From Limiplasma sp964504385 (GTDB taxonomy: Bacteria > Bacillota > Clostridia > Christensenellales > Aristaeellaceae), in NCBI GenBank assembly GCA_964504385.1, contig CAZDEF010000052.1, forward strand, positions 1-17,990: 17,990 bases of DNA, given 5' to 3'. The notes beneath the pieces were generated by a model. The model had not been told where the DNA came from, made no database searches, and worked only from the letters and a program-made list of their open reading frames with translations. Positions 1 to 6,431 of this stretch are shown here, one piece after another (the first letter of the stretch is position 1; each line of letters starts with the position of its first letter). The position numbers and the translations under genes are program-made.

Positions 1-1
1 G

Positions 2-49
2 TTCATCGCCATGATCGCCGACCGGCTGAGCATGGAGAGGAGCGCGTGA
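2..49 (+). CDS. C-terminal end of an unidentified gene (partial)
   Basis: An open frame enters from the left edge and ends at a TGA at 47-49. Only fifteen residues are visible (FIAMIADRLSMERSA). The ending is compatible with a membrane protein tail or a small DNA-binding protein, but fifteen residues do not allow a family call. It is followed by about 40 bases and then a decayed integrase, so it probably marks the last host gene before the accessory island. It may also be a chance open frame. Confidence 0.3.
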   Translation, partial: FIAMIADRLSMERSA

Positions 50-89
50 GGGGCGTTGTGTGGTAAGGGGGTGAGCACTTTCGCCACAA

Positions 90-422
90 TTGCAAAATAG
101 CGATCAACCCTGCCCGACGCGCCAAAAACCCAATCAACCCAAAACCCAAATAGCGACCAACACCAAGCCTTCATTGCCCTTTCACCCCGATGAAAAACGC
201 GGTGAAAAAGGTGAAAAGGAAAGGGTGTTGGCCGCTTTGCGTTTACAGGGGATGATCGCGGTGTTTATGGATTACTGCCACAGCAAGCAATTGCGGATGA
301 AAACGTTGAACTCCTACGAGCAAAGCGCCCGGCAGGATCATCCAGCCATCAGCAATATCACCATCGACCATTATCTGCGGAAAATAAAGCGCCGTGCGGG
401 CGGATGGCCTGCACGGCGCTGA
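90..422 (+). pseudogene. Degenerate tyrosine integrase (N-terminal part, internally deleted)
   Basis: The frame from the TTG at 90 contains segments typical of the N-terminal core-binding (SAM-like) domain of phage-type tyrosine recombinases: ERVLAALRLQGMIAVFMDYC, then LRMKTLNSYEQS, then ISNITIDHYLRKIK. In intact relatives the last two segments are separated by several dozen residues carrying the rest of the helical bundle. Here they lie about ten residues apart, which implies an internal deletion. No catalytic domain follows (no R..HxxR..Y), because the homology stops near 386 where the terminator of the opposite operon begins. The last ~12 codons up to 422 are the terminator hairpin read as protein. 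Upstream, a 13-bp direct repeat (96-108 and 149-161, one mismatch) could be a relic of integrase arm sites. I read this as the dead recombinase of an old integrated element. The family call rests on remembered motifs only. Confidence 0.6.
381..420 (-). terminator. Rho-independent terminator of the RT operon
   Basis: Read on the minus strand there is a perfect 10-bp stem, AGCGCCGTGC (420-411) with GCACGGCGCT (397-388), a 13-nt loop, and then TTTATTTT (387-381 and beyond). It lies 22 bases after the stop codon of the reverse transcriptase gene and is correctly oriented for it. On the plus strand no T-run follows, so it works for the minus operon only. It also marks the point where the integrase homology of the other strand ends. 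Confidence 0.85.
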
Positions 423-441
423 AGGGTCGTATTCCGTATTT

Positions 442-2382
442 TTAGAAGGTTTTTTTCAAGAGGCGAAGCTTTCCATCGTCTACGATCAGGGCCACCAGAT
501 CCAGCGGCCGTTCATCTGTCGCATCCAGGCGATCGTGGGGGAGCAGCCAGGCATTCAGACGGAAGGTGCCATTCGCCTGCAGCAGCAGGGATGAGAGCTG
601 GATCATCTGTTCCGTCAGAAGGACCGCGCTTTGGGCGCTGCCTGTCCAGTCGATACAGGCCTGCAGGGTGCGATCGCGTTCTTCCGGAGCGGTCATGTTC
701 AGGTTCCGCCGGATCTCTTCCGTCAGGCTGCGCAGCTGCTGTGCAAGGTCAGCATCCGTGTGCAGGGGCCAGCCTGCCTTCAGCTGCACATGGCCCTTCC
801 AGCCGGGATATTCCTCCAGCACAGCGGGGGAAGCATCCGCCAGGGAACACCAGTCCTGATGTCTGGATCGATGGCCCAAAAGCCACTCGTTCTCCGCCTC
901 GGCAAAAACCGCATAGGTGACTTTGGGCTGCCCGGCAGCGCCATAATATGCCAGCAGGGGCCTCCATGCGTTTTCACCTATATAAACGCGCCCTCTTTTT
1001 TGCAGTTTTTCCTCCGGGTTCTGGTAGCGGTAATCCGCGTAGAAGGAAACGGCTCCCGTTGCGCCCCGCAGCTTGCGGGCCAGCGAATACAGGGCAGGGG
1101 CTTCCTCGGGACTGTGGATCACAACGGTCTCCTCTCCCACGGTCAGGCGGATCCGGTTGGGATACACCATGCAGCCCTGCTTGCCTTCCATCGCGCGGCA
1201 CAGGCTCATCACATAGTTTTTCAGAGTGCCCAGCCATTGTACCCCGGGATTCTCTACCCGCTCCCACGCCCGGCCTGCCGTTGGCAGGATGCGGACGCCT
1301 TTTGCCTTTTCTTTTGCAAGCCAATACCGCATCTTTTGATACGCTGCATTGGCCTCGGGGTGATCCATACAGGCGGCGGCAAGGCTGTGGTAACTGAGAT
1401 CCGTCTGCTGTCCGGATTTGACAAAGATCATTTTTTTCAGCTTTTCAGCGCTGTCCTCGCTGAATCGCACGATGTAGGCCGTTTGGCCCATGGCGGTGCA
1501 AAAACGCCTGCGGGCCTCCCAGTCGTTCAAAATGGATTTTTCCCGCATCAGGTCGCACAGTTCCCGGCAGGTTTGCCGGATGTACCGGTCGCTGACCGTC
1601 AGGCGATTGCCGCCCTCGGCGGTGCGCACCAAATTCAGCCCCAGCACATGGATGGCGTCCCCTTCCAGCCGCAGATGGCGGAAATAGGTCTTCCTGCTGT
1701 TCAGTTCCAGCCCAAGACCGCTCATTTCGTTTTGGAGGCTTTCCAGTGCCTGTTCCAGCCGTTCCCGCGCGCCCTCGCCGGTGGCGGACAAGATAAAATC
1801 ATCGGCATACCGGGTGTAAACAACACCCTCGGTTTGTCCAAGCCGTTCATCCACATCCCGCAGATAAAAATCGGACAGGATGGGGGAGGACACGAAGCCA
1901 ATGGGCAAGTGCCCGTTGTAGAAGCAGGCTTGCAGGATCTGCGTCCAGAAACGGGGCCTGATCGTAAAGGTTTTTTTGCACAGACGCAGCTTTTCCATCA
2001 GCCGTTCAAAGGACACGGTATCAAAATAGGCGTGGATATCCGTTTTCAAAAAATGCTCGTTGTCCAAATGCTTTTCAAGGCATGTTTTGACGCTGCATCC
2101 GGTTTTATAGGCGTAGGAATGCTCGGAGGAGATGTACCATTCCTTCAGGTGCTGGGCGAAAAGCCGATGGATCTCCCGCAGCTTTTCCCCGTTTTTGTTT
2201 GGCTGATAGGTCGTGATCTGCCGCCGTTTCCCGTTGATGGTTACGCAGAAGAATCGCACATACATATCCGGATGCTCAAGATAGTCGGCGATCACCCCAA
2301 GATAATCACGGGACGAGAACAAACCACGAAGGTCCCCTCTGTTGTTCGGCGGATAAAATTGATAGCGTTCAGGCTTGGACAT
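442..2382 (-). CDS. Reverse transcriptase, retron/defence-RT-like, with large C-terminal extension
   Basis: 646 residues. Palm and fingers occupy about residues 40-285. Motif A is KTDIHAYFD (Asp115), the next conserved block is LPIGFVSSPILSDFYL (159-174), and the active site is YTRYADDFILS with YADD at 192-195. The thumb start is NSRKTYF (228-234), then HVLGLNLV and LTVSDRYIRQ (245-270), which correspond in position to the retron VTGL...VSRKYIR region. The retron VTG reads VLG, and the NAxxH site reads CLEKH (101-105), so it is retron-like but not canonical. Residues ~286-646 match nothing I recognise; there is no group II intron maturase or HNH pattern. All three catalytic Asp (115, 194, 195) are present. 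The start is fixed by AGGAGG 9 bases upstream, which overlaps the end of the NERD gene, so translation is probably coupled. With the structured leader upstream I infer a retron or DRT-like defence system; phage defence itself is inference. An abortive-infection or unknown-group RT is the main alternative. Confidence 0.93.
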   Translation of the reverse strand: MSKPERYQFYPPNNRGDLRGLFSSRDYLGVIADYLEHPDMYVRFFCVTINGKRRQITTYQPNKNGEKLREIHRLFAQHLKEWYISSEHSYAYKTGCSVKTCLEKHLDNEHFLKTDIHAYFDTVSFERLMEKLRLCKKTFTIRPRFWTQILQACFYNGHLPIGFVSSPILSDFYLRDVDERLGQTEGVVYTRYADDFILSATGEGARERLEQALESLQNEMSGLGLELNSRKTYFRHLRLEGDAIHVLGLNLVRTAEGGNRLTVSDRYIRQTCRELCDLMREKSILNDWEARRRFCTAMGQTAYIVRFSEDSAEKLKKMIFVKSGQQTDLSYHSLAAACMDHPEANAAYQKMRYWLAKEKAKGVRILPTAGRAWERVENPGVQWLGTLKNYVMSLCRAMEGKQGCMVYPNRIRLTVGEETVVIHSPEEAPALYSLARKLRGATGAVSFYADYRYQNPEEKLQKRGRVYIGENAWRPLLAYYGAAGQPKVTYAVFAEAENEWLLGHRSRHQDWCSLADASPAVLEEYPGWKGHVQLKAGWPLHTDADLAQQLRSLTEEIRRNLNMTAPEERDRTLQACIDWTGSAQSAVLLTEQMIQLSSLLLQANGTFRLNAWLLPHDRLDATDERPLDLVALIVDDGKLRLLKKTF

Positions 2383-2388
2383 CCGGCT

Positions 2389-2766
2389 TTACCTCCTGAT
2401 CGATTTTTTGCAGGCTGCGCTGCTATTCCGCTCTACATGACCCCGCAGGCCCTGCATGGCGTTATTGGCCTCGGCCACAGGGTTTTTGATGGGATGTTCC
2501 GCGCCGAAGCGATCCCGAGAATACCATCGTCCCTCCCGATAGCTGATCCCGCCGCCTTTTACCTCCAGCACAAAAGTTCCCTTGCCGGGAATGAGCACCG
2601 TGAAATCCCCCTCGCCCTGAGACTGGGTGGGGTGACGGGCCACGCCTACGGAGTGCATCACGCACCGATCCTCCGTATCCGGCATATGCTGCAACAGGTG
2701 AAATACTTTTTTCTCGGCTGCGCTGTTGGTTTCCGGGTCGATTTGGGAGGGGATCATTCTGGGCAC
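2389..2766 (-). CDS. Small NERD-domain (nuclease-related) protein, possible RT partner
   Basis: 125 residues from a GTG start at 2766, chosen because GGAGGG (2779-2774) lies seven bases before it; an upstream TTG (2796) lies inside the RNA leader and lacks an RBS, and the ATG at 2757 is too far. The NERD fold signature is clear: SAAEKKVF (Glu18), GEGDFTVLIPGKGTFVLEVK with Asp54, Glu68 and Lys70 as the PD-(D/E)xK-like core, then GRWYS and the HPIKNPVAEANNAMQGL tail. In Bacillota this domain usually forms the N-terminus of UvrD-like helicases of 500 residues or more. Here the protein stops just after the domain, with a short basic tail (KKSIRR). It is either a truncated helicase or a stand-alone nuclease module. 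The last codons AGG AGG TAA double as the ribosome binding site of the RT gene, which favours a selected operon. Nuclease activity is inferred from the retained motif. Confidence 0.8.
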   Translation of the reverse strand: MPRMIPSQIDPETNSAAEKKVFHLLQHMPDTEDRCVMHSVGVARHPTQSQGEGDFTVLIPGKGTFVLEVKGGGISYREGRWYSRDRFGAEHPIKNPVAEANNAMQGLRGHVERNSSAACKKSIRR

Positions 2767-2795
2767 GGCGTATCCCTCCGGTAAAATGCGTATCA

Positions 2796-2913
2796 AAAAA
2801 ACAGGAATGTTACTATCGGAAGGCTAAGACACCTAAAACGTAAGGCTTTAGGTGTCTCTACCACCAACTGCGCCATCTCCACCTTAGGTGAAAAACTAAC
2901 ACCCCTGTTTTTT
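2796..2913 (-). ncRNA. Structured RNA leader with 17-bp closing stem, msr/msd-like candidate
   Basis: On the minus strand AAAAAACAGGGGTGTTA (2913-2897) pairs over all 17 positions with TAACATTCCTGTTTTTT (2812-2796), with two G-U pairs. The enclosed ~84 nt include an 11-bp hairpin (arms 2857-2847 and 2837-2827, 9-nt loop), a small CACCT/AGGTG hairpin (2890-2880), and a segment resembling a tRNA D-arm (2882-2856). CACCTAA occurs twice and its complement TTTAGGTG once, so alternative folds are possible. The hairpin loop and the 3' flank share a near-repeat (AGCCTTACG and AGCCTTCCG). A consensus promoter puts the RNA 5' end inside the first arm. Long a1/a2-type terminal pairing directly upstream of an effector-RT operon is the retron layout; other defence RTs also use a leader RNA. 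A regulatory leader or a MITE-like insertion is the alternative. Confidence 0.6.
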
Positions 2914-2916
2914 CAA

Positions 2917-2945
2917 ATTATATCCTGTTTAGATTTTTTTGTCAA
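2917..2945 (-). promoter_or_regulatory. Perfect sigma-A promoter of the RNA-NERD-RT operon
   Basis: Minus strand: TTGACA (2945-2940), 17-bp spacer, TATAAT (2922-2917); all twelve consensus bases match. The expected start, six to eight bases after the -10 box, is about 2911-2909, inside the 5' arm of the 17-bp inverted repeat. The transcript would therefore begin almost exactly with the structured RNA and read on through the NERD and RT genes to the terminator at 381-420. No operator-like palindrome overlaps it, which suggests constitutive expression. Confidence 0.85.
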
Positions 2946-3092
2946 CTGTTTCTCTGTATTTTTCAGGAAAACTGATGTAGACCCTGTGGCATCCGCCGCA
3001 CCGGTTATCTCCGAAAGAGCGGCTCTCTTGTTTTACTGTACAAGATGTTTGACAATGCTGCACTGTAGGTTTGTCCCTATGGCACTTCTGCG

Positions 3093-3262
3093 ATGGAAAA
3101 CTTTTTCGGTATCTTGAAACGGAATACTTGTATCGCGCTCATTTCTCCTCGCGGTCCGACGTTGAGCAACTTGTTACTGAGTACGTTGATTTCTACGATT
3201 TTGAGCGGATCTCGCTCAAAAACGGCCTCACTCCTGTTGGATTCAGAAGCAAGGCCGTATAA
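3093..3262 (+). pseudogene. 3' remnant of an IS3-family transposase, frameshifted
   Basis: The sequence starts in frame as MENFFGILK (3093-3119) and continues one frame over as TEYLYRAHFSS...LVTEYVDFYDFERISLKNGLTPVGFRSKAV up to the TAA at 3260-3262. This is the C-terminal end of the IS3/IS150-type integrase core: the MExFFGxLK motif with the catalytic Glu, and the F.YxxF.YI/FYNxxR tail. Adding one A in the run before CGGAATAC (about 3117) would join the two frames, so a single-base deletion explains the break. Everything upstream of the ATG at 3093, including the first two catalytic Asp, is gone. The bases at ~3040-3092 do not continue the gene and may be another relic. The fragment abuts the end of the ROK kinase gene (7 bases away) and probably replaced its terminator. 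Confidence 0.75.
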
Positions 3263-3269
3263 ACTGCTT

Positions 3270-4193
3270 TTATTCTACTTCAGGTTTTTTCTTTGTCTGT
3301 TCTTTCGGATACAGTCCGTTTTGCATACTTGCGGCCAGCAGGGCAGCGCCCAAGGCGCCGGCTTCCTTCGAGAAACACGCTGTTCGGAATCGTACATTTG
3401 CGAAATAATCGCAGAAATAGGAGTAGGACTCCATCTGCTGGCGCACACTGGACAGCAGAAAATCCCCTGCAGCGCTGATCCCTCCGCCCAAGCAGAATAC
3501 ATCGGGCGCATAAAGCACCAAACAATTCATCAGCCCGGTACACAGCTCCTCGATATAACGCTTCCAGATCCGCAGACAGGAGGCGTCTCCGGCCTGGGCC
3601 CGCGATGCGATCTCCTTGGCGCTGAGCGTGCCGCCGCCCATGCGGACCAGCGCCGTGGCGGAAGCATATTGCTCAAAGCAGCCATAGTTCCCACAGGGGC
3701 ACGGGAGTCCGCCGGCATGGATGATCATATGGCCGATCTCGCTACTGGTGCTTCTTAATTTGCGAAGCGCCTTGCCCCCCATCAGTACGTCGCCGCCAAT
3801 GCCAGTGCCCAGGCAGAGATAGACGCCGTTTTCCACATTTTTGAGCGCACCGCAGCGGATCTCGGCCTCCATGGCGGCGCTTGCGTCCTGAAACAGCACG
3901 AATGGCAAATGGATGTGCTGCCGCAGCAGGTCGGCAAACGGCACTTTGTACCAGCCAAGATTATCCGCAGAGATGACGCCGCTTGCGCTGTCCACTTCCC
4001 CTGCACAGGCAATACCGACAGGAACAGATCCATGTATGCAAAACTGCTGCAGCAGGGTCTCGACTGCCTGCACGGCATTGAACGGATGCCGGGTCGGCGT
4101 GGGCGTTTCGGCCCGCTGCACGATGCGGTCGTTTTCATCCAGAGCAACCGCTTTGATGCTGGTGCCGCCGATATCAATCCCCACTGCGCGCAT
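3270..4193 (-). CDS. ROK-family sugar kinase
   Basis: 307 residues from the ATG at 4193, which is preceded by AGGAGGG at the right distance; upstream extension to 4301 would lie within the nagA-like gene and has no homology. ROK features: phosphate-binding DIGGTSIKAV (7-16), catalytic Asp103 in QDASAA, GTGIGG (129-134), and the zinc site His155 with CPCGNYGC (Cys165, 167, 172). ROK kinases phosphorylate glucose, N-acetylglucosamine, N-acetylmannosamine or similar sugars at the hydroxymethyl oxygen using ATP. There is no N-terminal helix-turn-helix, so it is an enzyme and not a repressor. It overlaps the upstream nagA-like gene by 20 bases, so the two are surely co-expressed; GlcNAc or ManNAc kinase is the natural guess, but specificity cannot be read from sequence. 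The last ~15 residues are Lys-rich and may be non-ancestral. Confidence 0.93.
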   Translation of the reverse strand: MRAVGIDIGGTSIKAVALDENDRIVQRAETPTPTRHPFNAVQAVETLLQQFCIHGSVPVGIACAGEVDSASGVISADNLGWYKVPFADLLRQHIHLPFVLFQDASAAMEAEIRCGALKNVENGVYLCLGTGIGGDVLMGGKALRKLRSTSSEIGHMIIHAGGLPCPCGNYGCFEQYASATALVRMGGGTLSAKEIASRAQAGDASCLRIWKRYIEELCTGLMNCLVLYAPDVFCLGGGISAAGDFLLSSVRQQMESYSYFCDYFANVRFRTACFSKEAGALGAALLAASMQNGLYPKEQTKKKPEVE

Positions 4194-5337
4194 TGGGCGA
4201 TCCCTCCTGTTCAAAGCTGTGCGAGTCGATCCATGTGCGGATGTGGCCGAAGCGCTCATCCCAAGCAGACAGGCAGACCGGCAGGCCGGGTGCAATGTCA
4301 TGGCTGCGCAGCCCCAGCCAGCGGGCCGGAGTCTGAGAAAGCATCGTCACCGCATCCCGAGAAGGAATGCCGATGGATACCAGGTGGGCCAGCGAGCGGG
4401 AAATGTAGCATCCCCCGCCGTTGAGGGTCCCGTCCGCCAGCCGCGATACGCCGTTCTCCACATGGATCTCCAAACCGTTTTCCGGGTAGATGCCGTCTGG
4501 CAGGTGCGTGGTGGATACGCTGTCGGAAATGCCCATGATCCCTTGCGCACCCTTGCAGGCATACATCAGTTTCAGAATACCGGGATGCAGGTGCTGCAGA
4601 TCGCATATGGCTTCGCAGATCACGTTGGGATGCGCCAACGCGGCCGCCACGATGCCCGGCGCGCGGTGGTGCAGCGGCGGACATGCGTTGAAACTGTGGC
4701 ACAACGCGCCCACCCCGCTGCGGAAGGCTTCCTCGGCCTGTTCATAACCACAGTCGGTATGACCGGCAAGCACCCGTATGCCAGCCTGACGCAGACGCGT
4801 GATCAACGGCTGCGCGCCCGGAACTTCCGGTGCGAGAGTCATCTCGCGAATGATGTCCCCATAACCGTCCAGCAGCTCTGTCAGCACTTCGATCGATGGC
4901 GGCAGGATCATGTGCGGCTGCATAGCCCCTGGGCGGTCGGGGCTCAGAAACGGGCCCTCCAGGTGCGCACCCAGCAGGCGTGCGCCGGGAACCAGCCCGT
5001 CTGCCTGACGGCGCATCACCGTTTTGACGACCGCAAGCGCACGTTCGATTTCTGACTGATCGCCATAAGGGCACGCCATTACACCGCTCACACCGGCCTG
5101 CGCCAAGCGCAGCAGCCATGTTTCCAGCCCGGCCTCATCTGCTTCCATGATGCAGAAGCCATCGCCGCCGTGGGTATGATTATCGATAAGGCCCGGTGTA
5201 AGATAAGGCACGCTGCAGTCGCCGGCCTGCCCCGGCTGGATGTTTTCGACCAGACCGTTGCAAAGGGTGACTACCTGCTGCGGCTGCCAAGCGCCCTTTT
5301 GCCACAAATGCCGACAATGGATGGTTTGTCTGCTCAT
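4174..5337 (-). CDS. nagA: N-acetylglucosamine-6-phosphate deacetylase-like amidohydrolase
   Basis: 387 residues, the usual NagA length. Amidohydrolase signatures run in order: PGLIDNHTHGGDG (48-60), GAHLEGPFL with metal ligand Glu127, AGHTDCGYEQA with His193, CHSFNA with His214 followed by PPLHHRAPG, and SDSVS with catalytic-position Asp272. DGTLNGGG matches the family DGTLAGS. NagA removes acetate from GlcNAc-6-P to give GlcN-6-P in the cytoplasm. Two places depart from the usual wording (VxDxxxxxGxPDG reads SDSVSTTHLPDG, and the IADGxH region reads ICDLQHLH), so a related acetylated sugar phosphate is possible. The ATG at 5337 has AGGAG upstream. It lies 20 bases after the oxidoreductase gene and overlaps the ROK gene at its 3' end; kinase product feeding the deacetylase is the expected link. 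Confidence 0.9.
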   Translation of the reverse strand: MSRQTIHCRHLWQKGAWQPQQVVTLCNGLVENIQPGQAGDCSVPYLTPGLIDNHTHGGDGFCIMEADEAGLETWLLRLAQAGVSGVMACPYGDQSEIERALAVVKTVMRRQADGLVPGARLLGAHLEGPFLSPDRPGAMQPHMILPPSIEVLTELLDGYGDIIREMTLAPEVPGAQPLITRLRQAGIRVLAGHTDCGYEQAEEAFRSGVGALCHSFNACPPLHHRAPGIVAAALAHPNVICEAICDLQHLHPGILKLMYACKGAQGIMGISDSVSTTHLPDGIYPENGLEIHVENGVSRLADGTLNGGGCYISRSLAHLVSIGIPSRDAVTMLSQTPARWLGLRSHDIAPGLPVCLSAWDERFGHIRTWIDSHSFEQEGSPNARSGD

Positions 5338-5357
5338 AGTATCTCTTCCACTCCTGA

Positions 5358-6413
5358 TCAGAGCAAAACTTCATGACCGGTTTTGGCAGATTCGTAAATG
5401 CCCATCAGGATCCGCATGATCTCCACGCCGTCTTCCGCCGGAGCGATGCAGGGCGTGCCGTTGAGAATACAGTCGGTAAAGTGTGCGATCTCCCGCACAA
5501 ACAGCTGGGAATCGTCAATGGTAATGCCGGCAGGGCTCACGTCCAGCATGTAGCCGTACTGATCGGTGTACATTTCAAACTTGGGTGCGATCTCGACGCC
5601 GCCTTTGGTGCCGAACAGCTGCATGGAGTATACATCCTCTTTGATGTTGAGGGAATAAGAACTTTCCAAAAAGAGCATGGCGCCGTTTTCGTAGCGGATC
5701 AGCGCTGTGCTCAAGTCTTCCACATCGCAAACACTGCCCTCATCTTCACACAGATAAGCTCCATCCTGCTTGCGCACGCCCGGACGGTTCAGCAGCTTGC
5801 GGAAGGTGCCGCCGTAAACGGAAACAGGCTTGGGATTGCCCATCAGGTAGCGGGTCATATCCAGAATGTGAACGCCCAGATCGATCAGCGGGCCGCCAGC
5901 TGAATAAGACGTGTCGGCGAACCAACCGCCGGGGTTGCCGTTGCGGCGCAGGAAGGAAGCCTTGGCATAGTAAAACTCGCCAAACCCGTCATGCTCGTTG
6001 TAATCGCGGATGATGTCCGCTTCCGTGCCAAAACGGCAGCAGAAGCCGACCATGAGCAGGCGGTGGTTTTTGCGGGCCGTTTCCAGCATTTGCTGCGCTT
6101 CCTCCACGGTGGTGGCCAGCGGCTTTTCACACAGCACATGTTTGCCAGCTTCCAGCGCCATTATGGAACACTTGGCGTGGTTGCAGTTCCATACGCATAC
6201 GCTTACAGCGTCCAGTTCGGGCAGTTCGCGCAGCATTTGCGCCTCGTCGGTGTAGCAGCGGGTGATGCCGTAGCGTTTGGCTTTTTCCTGGAGCCGTTCT
6301 TCGTTAATATCGCAGAAAGCGTACAGCTCTGCCTGCGGATCTTTCAGATAAGCCTCGATGTGGGAAGTGGAGATGCCGCCTACGCCAATGATGCCGATTT
6401 TGAGCTTCTTCAT
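5358..6413 (-). CDS. Gfo/Idh/MocA-family NAD(P)-dependent oxidoreductase
   Basis: 351 residues. The N-terminal Rossmann fold shows GIIGVGGIS (7-14); the family EKP motif is at 96-98 (CEKPLATT); GGPLIDLGVHILDM (173-186) supplies the catalytic Asp178 and His182 of the C-terminal alpha/beta domain. Members oxidise or epimerise sugars, inositols and sugar derivatives with NAD(P). Start at ATG 6413 with AGGAG six to eight bases upstream. It is the second gene of the leftward operon, 18 bases after the TIM-barrel gene, a pairing common in inositol and rare-sugar loci, where oxidation to a keto sugar is followed by isomerisation. Substrate unknown; with NagA and ROK nearby it may process one residue of an oligosaccharide brought in by the divergent ABC importer. 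Confidence 0.94.
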   Translation of the reverse strand: MKKLKIGIIGVGGISTSHIEAYLKDPQAELYAFCDINEERLQEKAKRYGITRCYTDEAQMLRELPELDAVSVCVWNCNHAKCSIMALEAGKHVLCEKPLATTVEEAQQMLETARKNHRLLMVGFCCRFGTEADIIRDYNEHDGFGEFYYAKASFLRRNGNPGGWFADTSYSAGGPLIDLGVHILDMTRYLMGNPKPVSVYGGTFRKLLNRPGVRKQDGAYLCEDEGSVCDVEDLSTALIRYENGAMLFLESSYSLNIKEDVYSMQLFGTKGGVEIAPKFEMYTDQYGYMLDVSPAGITIDDSQLFVREIAHFTDCILNGTPCIAPAEDGVEIMRILMGIYESAKTGHEVLL

Positions 6414-6431
6414 CTTTCAGATCTCCTTTAT

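Noticed and set aside
442..2382. Diversity-generating retroelement or group II intron RT
   Set aside because: No template/variable repeat pair or Avd-like gene is visible, and there is no maturase or endonuclease domain or intron domain V-like hairpin nearby.
631..2784. Very long plus-strand open frame (717 codons) opposite the RT and NERD genes
   Set aside because: It is antisense to two genes with clear catalytic motifs, has no RBS and no recognisable domain; it is a shadow of GC-rich codon use.
2827..2890. A tRNA gene
   Set aside because: Only the D-arm part fits; U33, a 7-nt anticodon loop, the T-arm and a 3' acceptor strand are missing.
2796..2913. A simple Rho-independent terminator formed by the two long arms
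   Set aside because: The arms are ~84 nt apart and the U-run is inside the stem, not after it.
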